A DNA stretch of 64,000 nucleotides from Labrenzia sp. CE80 (GCF_009650605.1 NZ_WAJT01000001.1:496001-560000), one strand, 5' to 3'; counted from the first letter of the stretch, positions 49,156 through 59,235 are shown. The notes: a model not told the origin generated them from the letters alone. Program-made: numbers and translations.

Positions 49156-50226
49156 ATGTCGCAAAGTACACTTCGTCTCGTAGAAAGCAGCCAGATGGAT
49201 AAGAGCAAGGCGCTGGACGCAGCGCTATCGCAAATTGAACGGGCCTTCGGTAAGGGTTCCATCATGAAGATGGGGGCCGGGCAGGTCGTTGAGATTCAGT
49301 CCGTGTCGACCGGGTCGCTTGGTCTGGATATCGCTCTTGGCATCGGCGGCTTGCCGCGCGGCCGGATCGTTGAGGTCTACGGGCCGGAATCTTCGGGCAA
49401 GACGACATTGGCGCTGCATACGGTGGCCGAAGCCCAGAAGGCGGGCGGCATTTGTGCCTTCGTTGACGCCGAACACGCGCTTGATCCGATCTATGCACGC
49501 AAGCTGGGCGTCAACATCGACGACCTTCTGATTTCCCAGCCCGATGCGGGTGAGCAGGCACTGGAAATTGCCGATACGCTGGTGCGCTCTGGTGCCATCG
49601 ACGTACTGGTGATCGATTCCGTCGCGGCGCTGACGCCGAAGGCGGAGCTTGAAGGCGAGATGGGCGACAGCCTGCCGGGCTTGCAGGCCCGGCTCATGAG
49701 TCAGGCGCTGCGCAAGCTGACCGCGTCGATTTCCAAGTCGAAGTGCATGGTCATCTTCATCAACCAGATCCGCATGAAGATCGGTGTGATGTTCGGGTCT
49801 CCCGAAACGACGACCGGCGGCAACGCCCTGAAGTTCTATGCCTCTGTCCGTCTTGATATTCGCCGGATCGGTGCCATCAAGGACAAGGATGAGGTCGTGG
49901 GCAACCAGACCCGGGTTAAGGTGGTCAAGAACAAGCTGGCGCCTCCATTCCGTCAGGTTGAGTTCGACATCATCTACGGTGAAGGCGTTTCCAAGATGGG
50001 CGAGCTGATCGATCTTGGCGTCAAGGGCAACATCGTCGAGAAATCCGGCGCGTGGTTCTCCTACAACAGCCAGCGTCTGGGGCAGGGACGTGAGAACTCC
50101 AAGCAGTTCCTGCGCGACAATCCGGAAGTGGCCGATGAAATCGAACTGGCAATCCGCCAGAATGCGGGTCTGATCGCCGAGGCGATTATTGATCCGGAAG
50201 GTGGCAAGGACGACGACGAGGATTGA
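49156..50226 (+). CDS. recA: Recombinase RecA
   Basis: RecA forms filaments on single-stranded DNA, drives strand exchange and triggers LexA cleavage. The 356 residues are the usual length. Walker A is GPESSGKT (76-83), Walker B is in IDVLVIDSVAAL, loop L1 is near GLQARLMSQALRKLT, and L2 is the NQIRMKIGVMFGSPETTTGG region. The tail is acidic (GGKDDDED), as expected. The ribosome site AAGGAG is clear. Upstream LexA-type sites indicate SOS control. Confidence 0.99.
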   Translation: MSQSTLRLVESSQMDKSKALDAALSQIERAFGKGSIMKMGAGQVVEIQSVSTGSLGLDIALGIGGLPRGRIVEVYGPESSGKTTLALHTVAEAQKAGGICAFVDAEHALDPIYARKLGVNIDDLLISQPDAGEQALEIADTLVRSGAIDVLVIDSVAALTPKAELEGEMGDSLPGLQARLMSQALRKLTASISKSKCMVIFINQIRMKIGVMFGSPETTTGGNALKFYASVRLDIRRIGAIKDKDEVVGNQTRVKVVKNKLAPPFRQVEFDIIYGEGVSKMGELIDLGVKGNIVEKSGAWFSYNSQRLGQGRENSKQFLRDNPEVADEIELAIRQNAGLIAEAIIDPEGGKDDDED

Positions 50227-50271
50227 GGCCGGCGGCTTCTGTTCTCGCCCTGATCTCGGCTGTTAGAATTC

Positions 50272-50304
50272 ACCCCTTCGCGCTCTCGGCGCGGAGGGGT
50301 TTTT
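50272..50304 (+). terminator. Terminator of recA
   Basis: A 12-bp stem (ACCCCTTCGCGC with GCGCGGAGGGGT, one G-T pair), a 5-base loop and a T-run. Confidence 0.85.
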
Positions 50305-50506
50305 GCTTTTGGCGCTCGCCTGTCCGCCGTCTTCGTTTCACTGGAGCAACAGCTTGCAGAAACCGGACGTTTGCCCCGCTCGGTGTTCTGGACAGCCACG
50401 GAGCGGAAAGCTAAAAGGCTGGTTCGACCGGGGGACGCTTTCGAGACCCGGCCCAAGAGATATTGGCCTGATCAAACGGACAGGCAGGACCGAGGCGAGA
50501 CACCGC

Positions 50507-53167
50507 ATGACCGGCGTGAATGAAATCAGATCCGCGTTTCTGGACTATTTTGGCAAGAACGATCACCAGATTGTTGAATCTGGCCCGCTCGTCCCGCGCA
50601 ACGACCCGACCCTGATGTTCGCCAACGCGGGCATGAACCAGTTCAAGAACGTCTTCACCGGCCTTGAGAGCCGCGACTATGCACGTGCGGCCACGGCACA
50701 GAAGGTTGTGCGTGCCGGCGGCAAGCACAACGATCTGGACAATGTCGGCTACACCGCCCGCCACCACACGTTCTTTGAGATGCTCGGCAATTTTTCGTTT
50801 GGCGACTATTTCAAGGAACGGGCCATCGAGCTCGCCTGGACGCTGATCACCCGGGAATACGGCCTGCCGGCGGAAAAGCTCTTGGTCACTGTCTACTCCG
50901 AAGATGAAGATGCCGCTGTGCTCTGGAAGAAGATCGCAGGCCTCACAGATGATCGCATCATCCGTATTCCGACCAGCGACAACTTCTGGACCATGGGTGA
51001 CACAGGTCCCTGCGGCCCTTGTTCGGAGATCTTCTACGATCATGGCGATCACGTTGCCGGGGGACCTCCTGGCAGCCCGGACGAGGACGGGGACCGCTTT
51101 ATCGAGATCTGGAATCTCGTCTTTATGCAGTACGAGCAAACGGTCGAGGCGCGCCTCGATCTGCCGCGGCCGTCCATCGACACGGGCATGGGACTGGAGC
51201 GCCTGGCGGCGATCCTTCAGGGCGTTCACAACAACTACGACATCGATCTTTTCAAGGCGATCATCGGCGCGTCGGTCAATGTCACTGGCGTCGAGGCCGA
51301 AGGCGACGCGCTGGCCAGTCATCGGGTGATCGCCGACCACCTGCGCTCGACTGCCTTCCTGATCGCTGATGGCGTCCTGCCATCAAATGAGGGCCGTGGT
51401 TATGTGCTGCGCCGTATCATGCGCCGTGGCATGCGCCATGCCCATCTGCTGGGCGCCAAGGATCCGGTACTCTTCAAGTTGATCCCGACCCTGATCCGTG
51501 AGATGGGCCAGGCCTATCCGGAGCTCGGCCGTGCCGAAGCGCTGATCACAGAGACGCTGACCCTCGAGGAAAAGCGCTTCGGCAAGACCCTCGACCGCGG
51601 CATGGGTCTGCTTGAATCGGCAACGTCCGACCTGGGCGAGGGCGGCCAGCTCGATGGTGAAACGGCCTTCAAGCTCTATGACACCTATGGTTTCCCGCTG
51701 GATCTGACACAGGATGCCCTGCGTCCGCGCGGCATTCAGGTCGACACCGACGGGTTTGACGCGGCCATGGCGCGCCAGAAGGCCGAAGCACGCGCCAATT
51801 GGTCCGGCTCGGGCGGCACGGCAACCGATACGATCTGGTTCGGCCTGAAAGAAAAATTCGGTGCGACCGAATTCCTTGGCTATGAAACCGAAAAGGCCGA
51901 AGGTGTTGTGCTCGGTCTTGTTGCCGATGGCGAAGAGGTCAAGACGCTTGCGACCGGTTCCAGCGGTTTTGTGATCCTGAACCAAACGCCGTTCTATGGC
52001 GAATCCGGCGGTCAGATCGGAGACACGGGTGTGATGTCGGCCTCTGGTATCAGGGTTAGCGTTACGGATGTTCAGAAGAAGGCCGATGGTCTCTTCGTGC
52101 ACGCCGTCACGGTTGATGACGGCACCCTGGCCCTCGATCAGCCCCTGGAGCTGAGTGTTGATCATGCACGCAGGGGCGCGGTGCGCTCGAACCATTCGGC
52201 CACCCACCTGGTGCATGAGGCGCTTCGTGAGGTTCTGGGAACCCATGTGGCGCAGAAGGGCTCTCTGGTCACGTCCGAGCGGCTGCGGTTCGATTTCTCT
52301 CATCCCAAGCCCATGAGCGATGATGAGCTTGCGGTGGTTGAAGGCTTTGCCAATGAAATCGTCCTGCAGAACGCGCCCGTCGAGACGCGTCTGATGGCCG
52401 TGGATGATGCGATCGAAAGTGGTGCCATGGCGCTCTTCGGCGAGAAATATGGCGATGAGGTGCGCGTCGTGACCATGGGCACAGCGCTCCATGGTGACAA
52501 GGCGGGCAAGGCCTATTCTGTGGAACTGTGTGGTGGCACCCATGTGCGACGTACAGGTGACATCGGTCTGGTCACGCTGGTGGCCGAGGGCGCCGTTGCC
52601 GCTGGTGTGCGCCGGATCGAGGCGCTGACCGGCGCTGCAGCCCGGGCCTATCTCGATGAGCAGGACAAGCGCATGCGCGAAATCGCAGGCCTTTTGAAAG
52701 TCGTTCCGGCCGATGTTCCGGCTCGGGTCGCCCAGCTGGTTGAGGAGCGCAAGCGCCTTGAAAAGGAACTGGCGGATGCCAAGAAGAAGCTGGCCATGGG
52801 CGGCGGCGGTGAGGGCGGCGAAACGCCAGTCAAGACCGCCGGAGCTTTTCAGCTGATGGCGCGGGTGGTGGAGGGCATCAATCCCAAGGACCTGAAAGGC
52901 CTGGCGGATGATGCCAAGACCAAGCTTGGTTCCGGTGTGGTCGCGCTGATCAGCGTTGCTGATGATGGCAAGGCTGCCATTGTCACGGCGGTCACCAAAG
53001 ATCTGACCGAAAAGGTCAACGCGGTTGATCTGGTGCGGATTGGCTCGGAAGCCCTTGGCGGTCGTGGCGGCGGTGGCCGGCCGGACATGGCCCAGGCCGG
53101 TGGTCCCGAGGGCGCGAAGGCCGATGAAGCGATCGCGGTGATCGAAGCCCATCTCGGCGGGCTTTGA
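50507..53167 (+). CDS. alaS: Alanine-tRNA ligase AlaS
   Basis: AlaS charges tRNA-Ala and edits mischarged Ser or Gly. The start at 50507 (MTGVNEIRSAFLDYFGKNDH) gives 886 residues; the frame open to 50303 lies in the recA terminator region. The class II core (PTLMFANAGMNQFKNVFTG, GMGLERLAAILQG), the editing-domain zinc motifs (HSATHLVHEAL and CGGTHV) and the C-terminal oligomerisation domain (KRLEKELADAKKKLA; Gly-rich end) are all present. It follows recA, a common order in Alphaproteobacteria. Confidence 0.98.
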   Translation: MTGVNEIRSAFLDYFGKNDHQIVESGPLVPRNDPTLMFANAGMNQFKNVFTGLESRDYARAATAQKVVRAGGKHNDLDNVGYTARHHTFFEMLGNFSFGDYFKERAIELAWTLITREYGLPAEKLLVTVYSEDEDAAVLWKKIAGLTDDRIIRIPTSDNFWTMGDTGPCGPCSEIFYDHGDHVAGGPPGSPDEDGDRFIEIWNLVFMQYEQTVEARLDLPRPSIDTGMGLERLAAILQGVHNNYDIDLFKAIIGASVNVTGVEAEGDALASHRVIADHLRSTAFLIADGVLPSNEGRGYVLRRIMRRGMRHAHLLGAKDPVLFKLIPTLIREMGQAYPELGRAEALITETLTLEEKRFGKTLDRGMGLLESATSDLGEGGQLDGETAFKLYDTYGFPLDLTQDALRPRGIQVDTDGFDAAMARQKAEARANWSGSGGTATDTIWFGLKEKFGATEFLGYETEKAEGVVLGLVADGEEVKTLATGSSGFVILNQTPFYGESGGQIGDTGVMSASGIRVSVTDVQKKADGLFVHAVTVDDGTLALDQPLELSVDHARRGAVRSNHSATHLVHEALREVLGTHVAQKGSLVTSERLRFDFSHPKPMSDDELAVVEGFANEIVLQNAPVETRLMAVDDAIESGAMALFGEKYGDEVRVVTMGTALHGDKAGKAYSVELCGGTHVRRTGDIGLVTLVAEGAVAAGVRRIEALTGAAARAYLDEQDKRMREIAGLLKVVPADVPARVAQLVEERKRLEKELADAKKKLAMGGGGEGGETPVKTAGAFQLMARVVEGINPKDLKGLADDAKTKLGSGVVALISVADDGKAAIVTAVTKDLTEKVNAVDLVRIGSEALGGRGGGGRPDMAQAGGPEGAKADEAIAVIEAHLGGL

Positions 53168-53187
53168 ATCAACGACATTTCGACAGG

Positions 53188-53213
53188 AAGGCGGGGCAGT
53201 GCTCCGCCTTTTT
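53188..53213 (+). terminator. Terminator of alaS
   Basis: AAGGCGG and CCGCCTT pair around a 9-base loop and run into five T. Confidence 0.8.
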
Positions 53214-53310
53214 CGTCTCCGCTTTCTGTTGCTGAACAAGGGTCTGCTTTGCAGGGGTCGGAGGTTCTTGTAAGGATGGCGGTCGACGCGAAGCGAAAAG
53301 GTGCAGCTGG

Positions 53311-54618
53311 GTGACGGCAAAAAAGACGCTGAAAACGATCCTTTATGACCTTCTGGAGGACACAGGGCAGGCCCGTGGCGCTGCCCGGGCGATCCGGCAT
53401 TTCCTTGTCGGGCTGATCGTTGTCAATGTAACGCTTGCTGTGATCGAGACTCTGCCTGCGGTTCGGGCTGGTTATGGCGGTATCCTGACCCACATCCAGA
53501 TGGCATCAGGCGCACTTTTCATTCTGGAGTATTGCGCGCGCCTCTATGTCGCCGATCTCCACCCGCCGCTGCGGCGCTATGGGCCGTTCGGCGCGCGGCT
53601 GAGATACGCTCTGCACATGGATGCGATTGTCGATCTGATCGCCGCGTTGCCCCTGATCCTCGTGTTCATGCTGCCACATCATGCCTTCACGGTGGTCGTG
53701 ATCCTGCGCCTGCTTCGCTTCCTCAAGCTCGCCCGCTATTCGCCTGCGATCCGGTCTCTTCTTCAGGCGATCGCCAGTGAACGCTGGGCACTGATGGGGG
53801 CGACGCTTATCGTCTCGGGCGTCATTTTGTTTGCCGCGACGGTGATGTACCTGATTGAAAAGGATGCGCAGCCGGACAAGTTCCAGAGCATACCCCATGC
53901 GATCTGGTGGGCGATCGCGACAGTCACCACGGTGGGCTATGGCGACGTTGTGCCGATCACGGGACTCGGCAAGACCATCGGCGGTTTTTTCATGCTGCTT
54001 GGCTACGGCCTTATTGCTCTGCCCGTTGGTATCATCGCCTCCGCCTTCGCGCGGGAGATCCACAGCCGGGACTTCGTTGTCAGCTGGTCGATGGTGGCGC
54101 GCGTGCCGCTGTTCGAGGATCTGAAGGCTGCGGAGATTGCTGAAGTGGCCCGCTTGCTCCAGGCGCAGAAGGTGCGCGCCGGCCATGTCATTGCGGAAAA
54201 GGGGGACGTGGCGGACAGAATGTTCTTCATCTCCGAGGGGACGGCGGAAATCGCGCTCAAGGACAAGAACATCTATCTGGATACGGGCGACTTCTTCGGC
54301 GAACTGGCGTTGATCCATCAACGGCCACGCACGGCAACCATCAGGGCCTTTCATGATTGTGAGTTGCTGGTGCTGGAAGCCCATGCGCTGCAGCAGATGA
54401 TGGAGAAGAATCCGGAACTGGCCACACGGATCCTGCAAGAAGCGGAGCGGCGCGGTGAGGAAGCGGTCCAGTCCCTAGGCGATCTGGTCAGTGAGGAGCT
54501 GGCGATGGCCGATGTGGTCGCCGACGGCAGCGATGGTGACACGGTGGAGCCCGACCTCTTCGTTGAGGACATCGCGACAACGGGCACAGATCGGTCACCA
54601 GACAAACCAAAGGGCTGA
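53311..54618 (+). CDS. Six-helix potassium channel with cyclic-nucleotide-binding domain
   Basis: This 435-residue membrane protein has six helices. Helix 4 carries spaced basic residues (ILRLLRFLKLARYSPAIR, about 131-148), the pore holds the K+ selectivity filter TVGYGD (207-212), and the cytoplasmic end is a cyclic-nucleotide-binding domain (about 265-380) with a phosphate-binding cassette (FFGELALIHQRPRTATIRA). It belongs with MlotiK1-type channels of Rhizobiales. The C-terminal 60 residues are acidic and disordered. The start is GTG. It is a single gene after alaS. Confidence 0.9.
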   Translation: MTAKKTLKTILYDLLEDTGQARGAARAIRHFLVGLIVVNVTLAVIETLPAVRAGYGGILTHIQMASGALFILEYCARLYVADLHPPLRRYGPFGARLRYALHMDAIVDLIAALPLILVFMLPHHAFTVVVILRLLRFLKLARYSPAIRSLLQAIASERWALMGATLIVSGVILFAATVMYLIEKDAQPDKFQSIPHAIWWAIATVTTVGYGDVVPITGLGKTIGGFFMLLGYGLIALPVGIIASAFAREIHSRDFVVSWSMVARVPLFEDLKAAEIAEVARLLQAQKVRAGHVIAEKGDVADRMFFISEGTAEIALKDKNIYLDTGDFFGELALIHQRPRTATIRAFHDCELLVLEAHALQQMMEKNPELATRILQEAERRGEEAVQSLGDLVSEELAMADVVADGSDGDTVEPDLFVEDIATTGTDRSPDKPKG

Positions 54619-54651
54619 AGCCGCTGACGGTTGTGGCAGCGCCTTTCAGGC

Positions 54652-55437
54652 TCAGCGCAGGTAGCCGAGATCAACCATGGTCTGGGCAAGTGCGCGGTTC
54701 AGCCTGGAGACCTGTTGCGGGGGCAGCTCCTCGGAGTGACTGCCGACACGGCCGGAACGCATGTGGCGGATCCTGTCCGCACTGCCGGCCTCGAAGTAGC
54801 GGGCGCGGGCCTTGTCGAAGCTCTGATTTTCCACCGCCTTGGCCAGCCTCTCCGGATCGAAATCGAGCCCGGCGTCTGTCAGCAGGCGGGCCAGTGAGGC
54901 TTCGGTGTCAGCAAGAAGGTCCTCATAGCGGATGAGCGGAATTCCGGCGGCCAGAAAATCGTCCACATAGCCGGCCCAGCTGCGCCGGTTCCAGTAATGG
55001 CCTTGGCGCTCCGTTGTCATCAGGGAGACCATGTCGGCAGCCGCGCCGGGCTGGTTGTGGAAGTGATAATGCGCGCCGGAGGCCGCGACATCGCGCGGGT
55101 CGCGGACAATGCTGATCATCTTGACGCGTGGATGCCGGACCCGGTCCCAAGTCGCGCGCACATGATGGGACTTGAGCAGGAAACGGTTGGAAGCACGCTC
55201 CTCGCCCTCCACGGCGATATCGTGGTTGCAGGGGATTCCGGCATAGCCCTTGGAGGGGCAATTGAGGGTGTCGGCAATCAGGCGCGTCAGCCACGTGTTG
55301 CCGGATTTTGGATAGCCCACTACCACGATCGGCTCATCGAAGCCGTCTCTCTCGATCTGGCTTATGTGGTCCGCGATGAAACGGGTCTTCTTCCTGATCT
55401 TCCGGAAGGTCCGGGCAGCGACATAGATGTTCTTCAT
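54652..55437 (-). CDS. Sulfotransferase-family protein
   Basis: This enzyme should move a sulfate group from PAPS to an unknown acceptor. ATG at 55437 gives 261 residues; a TTG at 55482 would add 15. The 5'-phosphosulfate loop is YPKSGNTWL and the 3'-phosphate site is SIVRDPRDVAASGAHYHF, both well formed. A likely catalytic His is in FLLKSHHVRA. The order and length fit the Sulfotransfer_1 family. No sulfate-activation genes are nearby. It converges on the channel gene. Confidence 0.87.
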   Translation of the reverse strand: MKNIYVAARTFRKIRKKTRFIADHISQIERDGFDEPIVVVGYPKSGNTWLTRLIADTLNCPSKGYAGIPCNHDIAVEGEERASNRFLLKSHHVRATWDRVRHPRVKMISIVRDPRDVAASGAHYHFHNQPGAAADMVSLMTTERQGHYWNRRSWAGYVDDFLAAGIPLIRYEDLLADTEASLARLLTDAGLDFDPERLAKAVENQSFDKARARYFEAGSADRIRHMRSGRVGSHSEELPPQQVSRLNRALAQTMVDLGYLR

Positions 55438-55612
55438 GGTCGGCAGAAAATTGTTTGAACTGCCGACCGGAATGATCTTCAAATTTGATCAAATAAAGAA
55501 GCTTTGATTTCTGAAATTTGGAAATTCAATTCTGCTGAAGTCTCATTGTTTCCAAGAGCCTTCAGATTGTCTCTGACATGGCGTGTTGCCGCTTTCGCAG
55601 CACTCCAAGCCG

Positions 55613-55996
55613 TCAGCTGGTGGTGTCCAGACGACCTTCCTGAGCCTTGTAAAAGAACTGGCTCGCGACCAGCCAGCCTTTGAGCGGGCGCAGCGGTGGG
55701 ATGCATGTGAGCAGGATCAGCGGCAAGGTCGTCACCAGATGCACCCAGTAGGGCGCGGTATATGCGACTTCCAGCCAGATCGCAAAAGCGACCGCCGGAA
55801 TGCAGCCAAAGCAGATTATGAAGAAGGCAGGGCCGTCGGCGGGATCTGCAAAGCTGTAGTCGAGATCACAGACCTCGCATTTGGGCTTCAGGGTCAGGAA
55901 ACCGTCGAAGAGGTGACCTTCACCGCACCGCGGGCATCTGGCACGCAGGCCGGTCTGGACCGGAGAAAGAGGCTTCCAGGTGCGTTGAGTTTCCAT
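55613..55996 (-). CDS. DUF983 membrane protein
   Basis: The product has 127 residues. It has a zinc-ribbon-like N-terminus (RARCPRCGEGHLF, then CEVCDLDY) followed by two hydrophobic helices (FFIICFGCIPAVAFAIWL; LVTTLPLILLTCIPPLRPLK, in part). This is the DUF983 family, which often lies near cytochrome oxidase genes in Alphaproteobacteria. No such neighbours are here. The role is unknown. Confidence 0.85.
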   Translation of the reverse strand: METQRTWKPLSPVQTGLRARCPRCGEGHLFDGFLTLKPKCEVCDLDYSFADPADGPAFFIICFGCIPAVAFAIWLEVAYTAPYWVHLVTTLPLILLTCIPPLRPLKGWLVASQFFYKAQEGRLDTTS

Positions 55997-56207
55997 GTGT
56001 GTCCCGCCTTCGTGCGACAGTCAGCATCCTGGGCTGATGCCCATCTGGCTGCGTTTAAGTCTGCGTCGTCCTGACTTGAACGACCGGCAGAAGATAGGTG
56101 GCATGGCGGTCAGCGCAATCGCGTCCGGCGCGGCATTTTGGCATCGAGCGGCCGGTTTCTGGTGTTGCGTCCGTCCCGACGACGCTTGCAATGGCCGTAT
56201 AAGTAAG

Positions 56208-56235
56208 AAAGGCGGCCGTTAGGCCGCCTTTTTGA
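56208..56235. terminator. Terminator after icd
   Basis: AAAGGCGGCC and GGCCGCCTTT pair perfectly around GTTA. T-runs lie on both sides; for icd the minus-strand run counts. Confidence 0.8.
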
Positions 56236-56262
56236 CTGGATCCATTGTCGGTCACCGCGGCC

Positions 56263-57477
56263 TTATGCCGCCATGGCCTTTTGAAGGTTCTCGTCGATCT
56301 TGTCGAGGAACTGGGTGGTTGTCAGCCAACCCTGATCCGGGCCGACGAGCAGGGCCAGATCCTTGGTCATGAAGCCGCTTTCGACCGTGTCGATGCAGAC
56401 CTTTTCCAGAGTCTCGGCGAAGTCCGCCAGTTCTGCATTCTCGTCCAGCTTCGCCCGGTGGGCGAGGCCCCGCGTCCAGGCAAAGATCGAGGCGATGGAA
56501 TTGGTCGACGTGCTTTCGCCCTTCTCGTGCTGGCGATAATGGCGGGTCACCGTGCCGTGAGCCGCTTCTGCTTCCACGGTCTTGCCGTCCGGGCTCATTA
56601 GCACCGAAGTCATCAGGCCGAGAGAGCCGAAGCCTTGCGCCACGATGTCGGACTGAACGTCACCATCATAGTTCTTGCAGGCCCAGACGTAACCGCCGGA
56701 CCATTTGAGCGCGCTGGCGACCATGTCGTCGATCAGGCGATGCTCGTACCAGATTTCCTTTTCGGCATAGGCGTCCTTGAATTCGGCGTCGAAGATCTCC
56801 TGGAACAAGTCCTTGAAGCGTCCGTCATAGGCTTTCAGGATGGTGTTCTTGGTCGACAGGTAGCAGGGCACGCCGCGCTGCAGGGCGTAGTTCAGGGAGG
56901 CCCGAGCGAAGTCGCGGATCGAGTCGTCCAGATTGTACATGGCCATGGCAACGCCGGAGGAGGGGGCATCGAAGACCTCGCGCTCGATGGTCTCGCCGTC
57001 TTCGCCGACGAATTTGATCGACAGCTTGCCCTTGCCGGGGAAGAGGAAGTCGGTGGCGCGGTACTGATCTCCAAAGGCATGACGGCCGACGATGATCGGT
57101 TGGGTCCAGCCAGGGACCAGGCGCGGGACGTTTTGCATGATGATCGGCTCGCGGAAGATCACGCCGCCCAGAATGTTGCGGATCGTGCCATTGGGCGAGC
57201 GGTACATGCGCTTGAGGCCAAATTCCTCGACCCGGGCTTCGTCCGGCGTGATCGTGGCGCATTTGACGCCAACGCCATGCTTCTTGATCGCCTCGGCCGC
57301 GTCCACGGTGATCTGGTCGTCGGTCTCGTCGCGTTTCTGGATCGACAGGTCATAATACTCAAGGTCGATGTCCAGATAGGGGTGGATCAGCTTGTCCTTG
57401 ATGAACTGCCAGATGATGCGCGTCATCTCGTCGCCGTCGAGCTCAACGACCGGGTTCGCTACCTTGATCTTCGCCAT
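56263..57477 (-). CDS. icd: Isocitrate dehydrogenase (NADP+), dimeric eukaryote-like type
   Basis: This TCA-cycle enzyme turns isocitrate into 2-oxoglutarate, CO2 and NADPH. The start at 57477 (MAKIKVANPVVELDGDEMTR) gives 404 residues. It has the subfamily pattern of eukaryotic-type homodimeric enzymes: KCATITPDEARVEEFGLKRM, then SPNGTIRNILGGVIFREPII (in part) and AAHGTVTRHYRQHEKG. A second, unrelated NADP-dependent isocitrate dehydrogenase lies 3.6 kb away (61126-63342). Confidence 0.97.
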   Translation of the reverse strand: MAKIKVANPVVELDGDEMTRIIWQFIKDKLIHPYLDIDLEYYDLSIQKRDETDDQITVDAAEAIKKHGVGVKCATITPDEARVEEFGLKRMYRSPNGTIRNILGGVIFREPIIMQNVPRLVPGWTQPIIVGRHAFGDQYRATDFLFPGKGKLSIKFVGEDGETIEREVFDAPSSGVAMAMYNLDDSIRDFARASLNYALQRGVPCYLSTKNTILKAYDGRFKDLFQEIFDAEFKDAYAEKEIWYEHRLIDDMVASALKWSGGYVWACKNYDGDVQSDIVAQGFGSLGLMTSVLMSPDGKTVEAEAAHGTVTRHYRQHEKGESTSTNSIASIFAWTRGLAHRAKLDENAELADFAETLEKVCIDTVESGFMTKDLALLVGPDQGWLTTTQFLDKIDENLQKAMAA

Positions 57478-57916
57478 GACTTGGGCCTCTTTCCGGGTGC
57501 GGATAAAATTGTGTGCGTCCGTATACAATCATCTGTGCTGCAGCGCAACAGTCGCCGGCGAGCTTTAGCAGAATCGCGGGGAAATGGGGAGGGCAAGGCC
57601 GGGGGTAATGTGGCTGTCGAGGCATTCCGGCAATATTTGGTTTGTGCGCCTTGACATGCTTTCCTGCGTCACGATCGACGGGCAGCCTTGCCGATCGCTC
57701 CTGGCCTTCCCGGACGAAGATCCGGCATGCCGGCGCCTCGAGGAGCACGCAGCACAGGCTGTGCTTTCTGTATCCCAGCCTGCGCCTGGCAGACAGAGGG
57801 AGAGGGCGCATTGGGAAGGCGGCATTGCCAGCTCTGTTCGCCCGGCCTTGGTCTGGCAAATGAGACGGGTCAAGTGATAGGGTCTGTCATCTAACCAGAG
57901 AGTGAGAATTCAAGTC
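57478..57916. other. Promoter region between icd and the RidA-like gene
   Basis: This 439-base stretch has open frames on both strands, but none resembles a protein or has a good ribosome site. Near icd it holds GTATACAAT (57521-57529), which on the minus strand is likely part of the -10 region (TTGCGC-N17-TATACG). Confidence 0.55.
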
Positions 57917-58402
57917 GTGACCACACCCGAAGACAGGCTGGCAGCGCTTGGTCTGAAATTACCACAGCCGACGAAAGCGCCTGATGGCGTTCAACTACCG
58001 TTCGTATTTGTCAATGTCAGGGGCCAACGGGCCTTGTTTTCCGGTCACGCAAAAAGTGCAGAAGATGGCCGTATTGTTGGCCCATTCGGAGTTGTCGGGG
58101 CCGACTTCACAACGGACCAAGGCTATGAGGAGGCCCGAGGTGTGGCGCTGTCTGTGCTTGCAAACCTCAAAGCGGAAATCGGTGAACTGTCGCGCATAAC
58201 GGGATGGGTGCGGGTTTTCGGGATGGTGACGTCCGCGCCCGGTTATACCGAACAACACCTCGTGGTGAATGGGTTCAGTGACCTGATCAATTCCGTCTTT
58301 GGGCCGGATGTGGGGCGTCATTCGCGGTCCGCGCTCGGGGTGTCTGGATTGCCGTTTGGATTTGCCATGGAGATCGAAGGCGAGGTTCTGATCAGCGAGT
58401 GA
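57917..58402 (+). CDS. RidA/YjgF-family protein
   Basis: RidA-type proteins hydrolyse reactive enamine/imine intermediates. The GTG start at 57917 gives VTTPEDRLAALGLKLPQP, the usual N-terminus for this subgroup; a GTG at 57902 would add five residues. The 161 residues include NVRGQRALFSGHAKSAEDG, AALSVLANLKAEIGELSRI-like helices and HSRSALGVSGLPFGFAMEIEGEV (in part), where Arg and Glu positions match the active-site edge of the family. It stands alone. Confidence 0.82.
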   Translation: MTTPEDRLAALGLKLPQPTKAPDGVQLPFVFVNVRGQRALFSGHAKSAEDGRIVGPFGVVGADFTTDQGYEEARGVALSVLANLKAEIGELSRITGWVRVFGMVTSAPGYTEQHLVVNGFSDLINSVFGPDVGRHSRSALGVSGLPFGFAMEIEGEVLISE

Positions 58403-59229
58403 GCAGCCAGAGATGGCTTGGGGTCGCCGGGCATTGAGGCTGCACCGGAGCTCGGGAAAACGCCATACGCTCGTAATCCAGAATGCCGGACGCGTTATTT
58501 TTCTGCCCTGAGGCTGAAGCGTGCTGGGTGGCTTATCCCTCATTCGAGCAGGGATAGGGCCCTCCCAAGGCATTGAAAACACGCCCACTGGCAATGAATA
58601 GCCGAAACTTATCCTCGCCCTCAGAACCTGTCGTATCATCAATGGTGTTCCTGCTATCACGGGGCCGAGTTCGGACCGTCCGTTCGCGGTGGTGGGGACC
58701 GGGTTTCGAGGATGAGGTCTGGTGTAACGGACCAGCCCCTATCCGGTGACTGGCAGCTTGAACCTGCAGCGGGGAGTGACGCTGCACGTCCCAGGCGCGT
58801 TTCGTATCTGGCAAACCGGAGGACGCTCTACTTCCGGAGCGCAGAAAAGAGAAAGACACACGTTCAGTCATTTGGGACCGGAACCCGGGCAGGCGCAACG
58901 GCCTTGTCACATCCCACATTCCCAACCAACGCCCGGCAAGTCCGGAGCGCCTGCCATCCCGTTTCTGACGGGAAACTGAAACCAGCCAAAGCGCCGGGGA
59001 GACATCCTGCGGCGGGACTGGTGCTGGTCTAAGGCCTGGGTGCCAGGAACCGCCGTTCTGTCGCTACGATGACCTTGCTGCCTTCCCGGACGAGCAGCGC
59101 GCAGATGCGGGGTCCAGTACAACGGTACCTCAGGTTCCTGCCGATGCGCCTGCGGTTACCGGATCTCAGCCTGCGCAGCAAAGGCAAAGAGGGGCTGCGT
59201 GGTGCAACGGGCCGCCTGCCATAACGCTC

Positions 59230-59235
59230 TTGACA
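59230..59235 (+). promoter_or_regulatory. -35 box (TTGACA) of the MarR-GNAT gene
   Basis: This is a perfect consensus -35. The matching -10 (about 59253-59258, TTAAGT) is poor and lies inside the palindrome, so transcription would start very near the ATG. Confidence 0.4.

Noticed and set aside
50415..50450. GGTTCGACC-containing stretch between recA and alaS as a tRNA T-arm
   Set aside because: No matching acceptor stem, D-arm or anticodon arm could be formed around it.
51383..53320. Long open frame (about 645 codons) on the minus strand opposite alaS
   Set aside because: It is the mirror of a clear alaS reading with all motifs. The product has no domain pattern and is rich in His and Arg, as expected for an antisense frame in GC-rich DNA.
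57443..57863. Overlapping open frames of 70-140 codons between icd and the RidA-like gene
   Set aside because: They occur on both strands, have no ribosome sites or motifs, and are rich in Arg, Pro and Cys, as in random GC-rich sequence.
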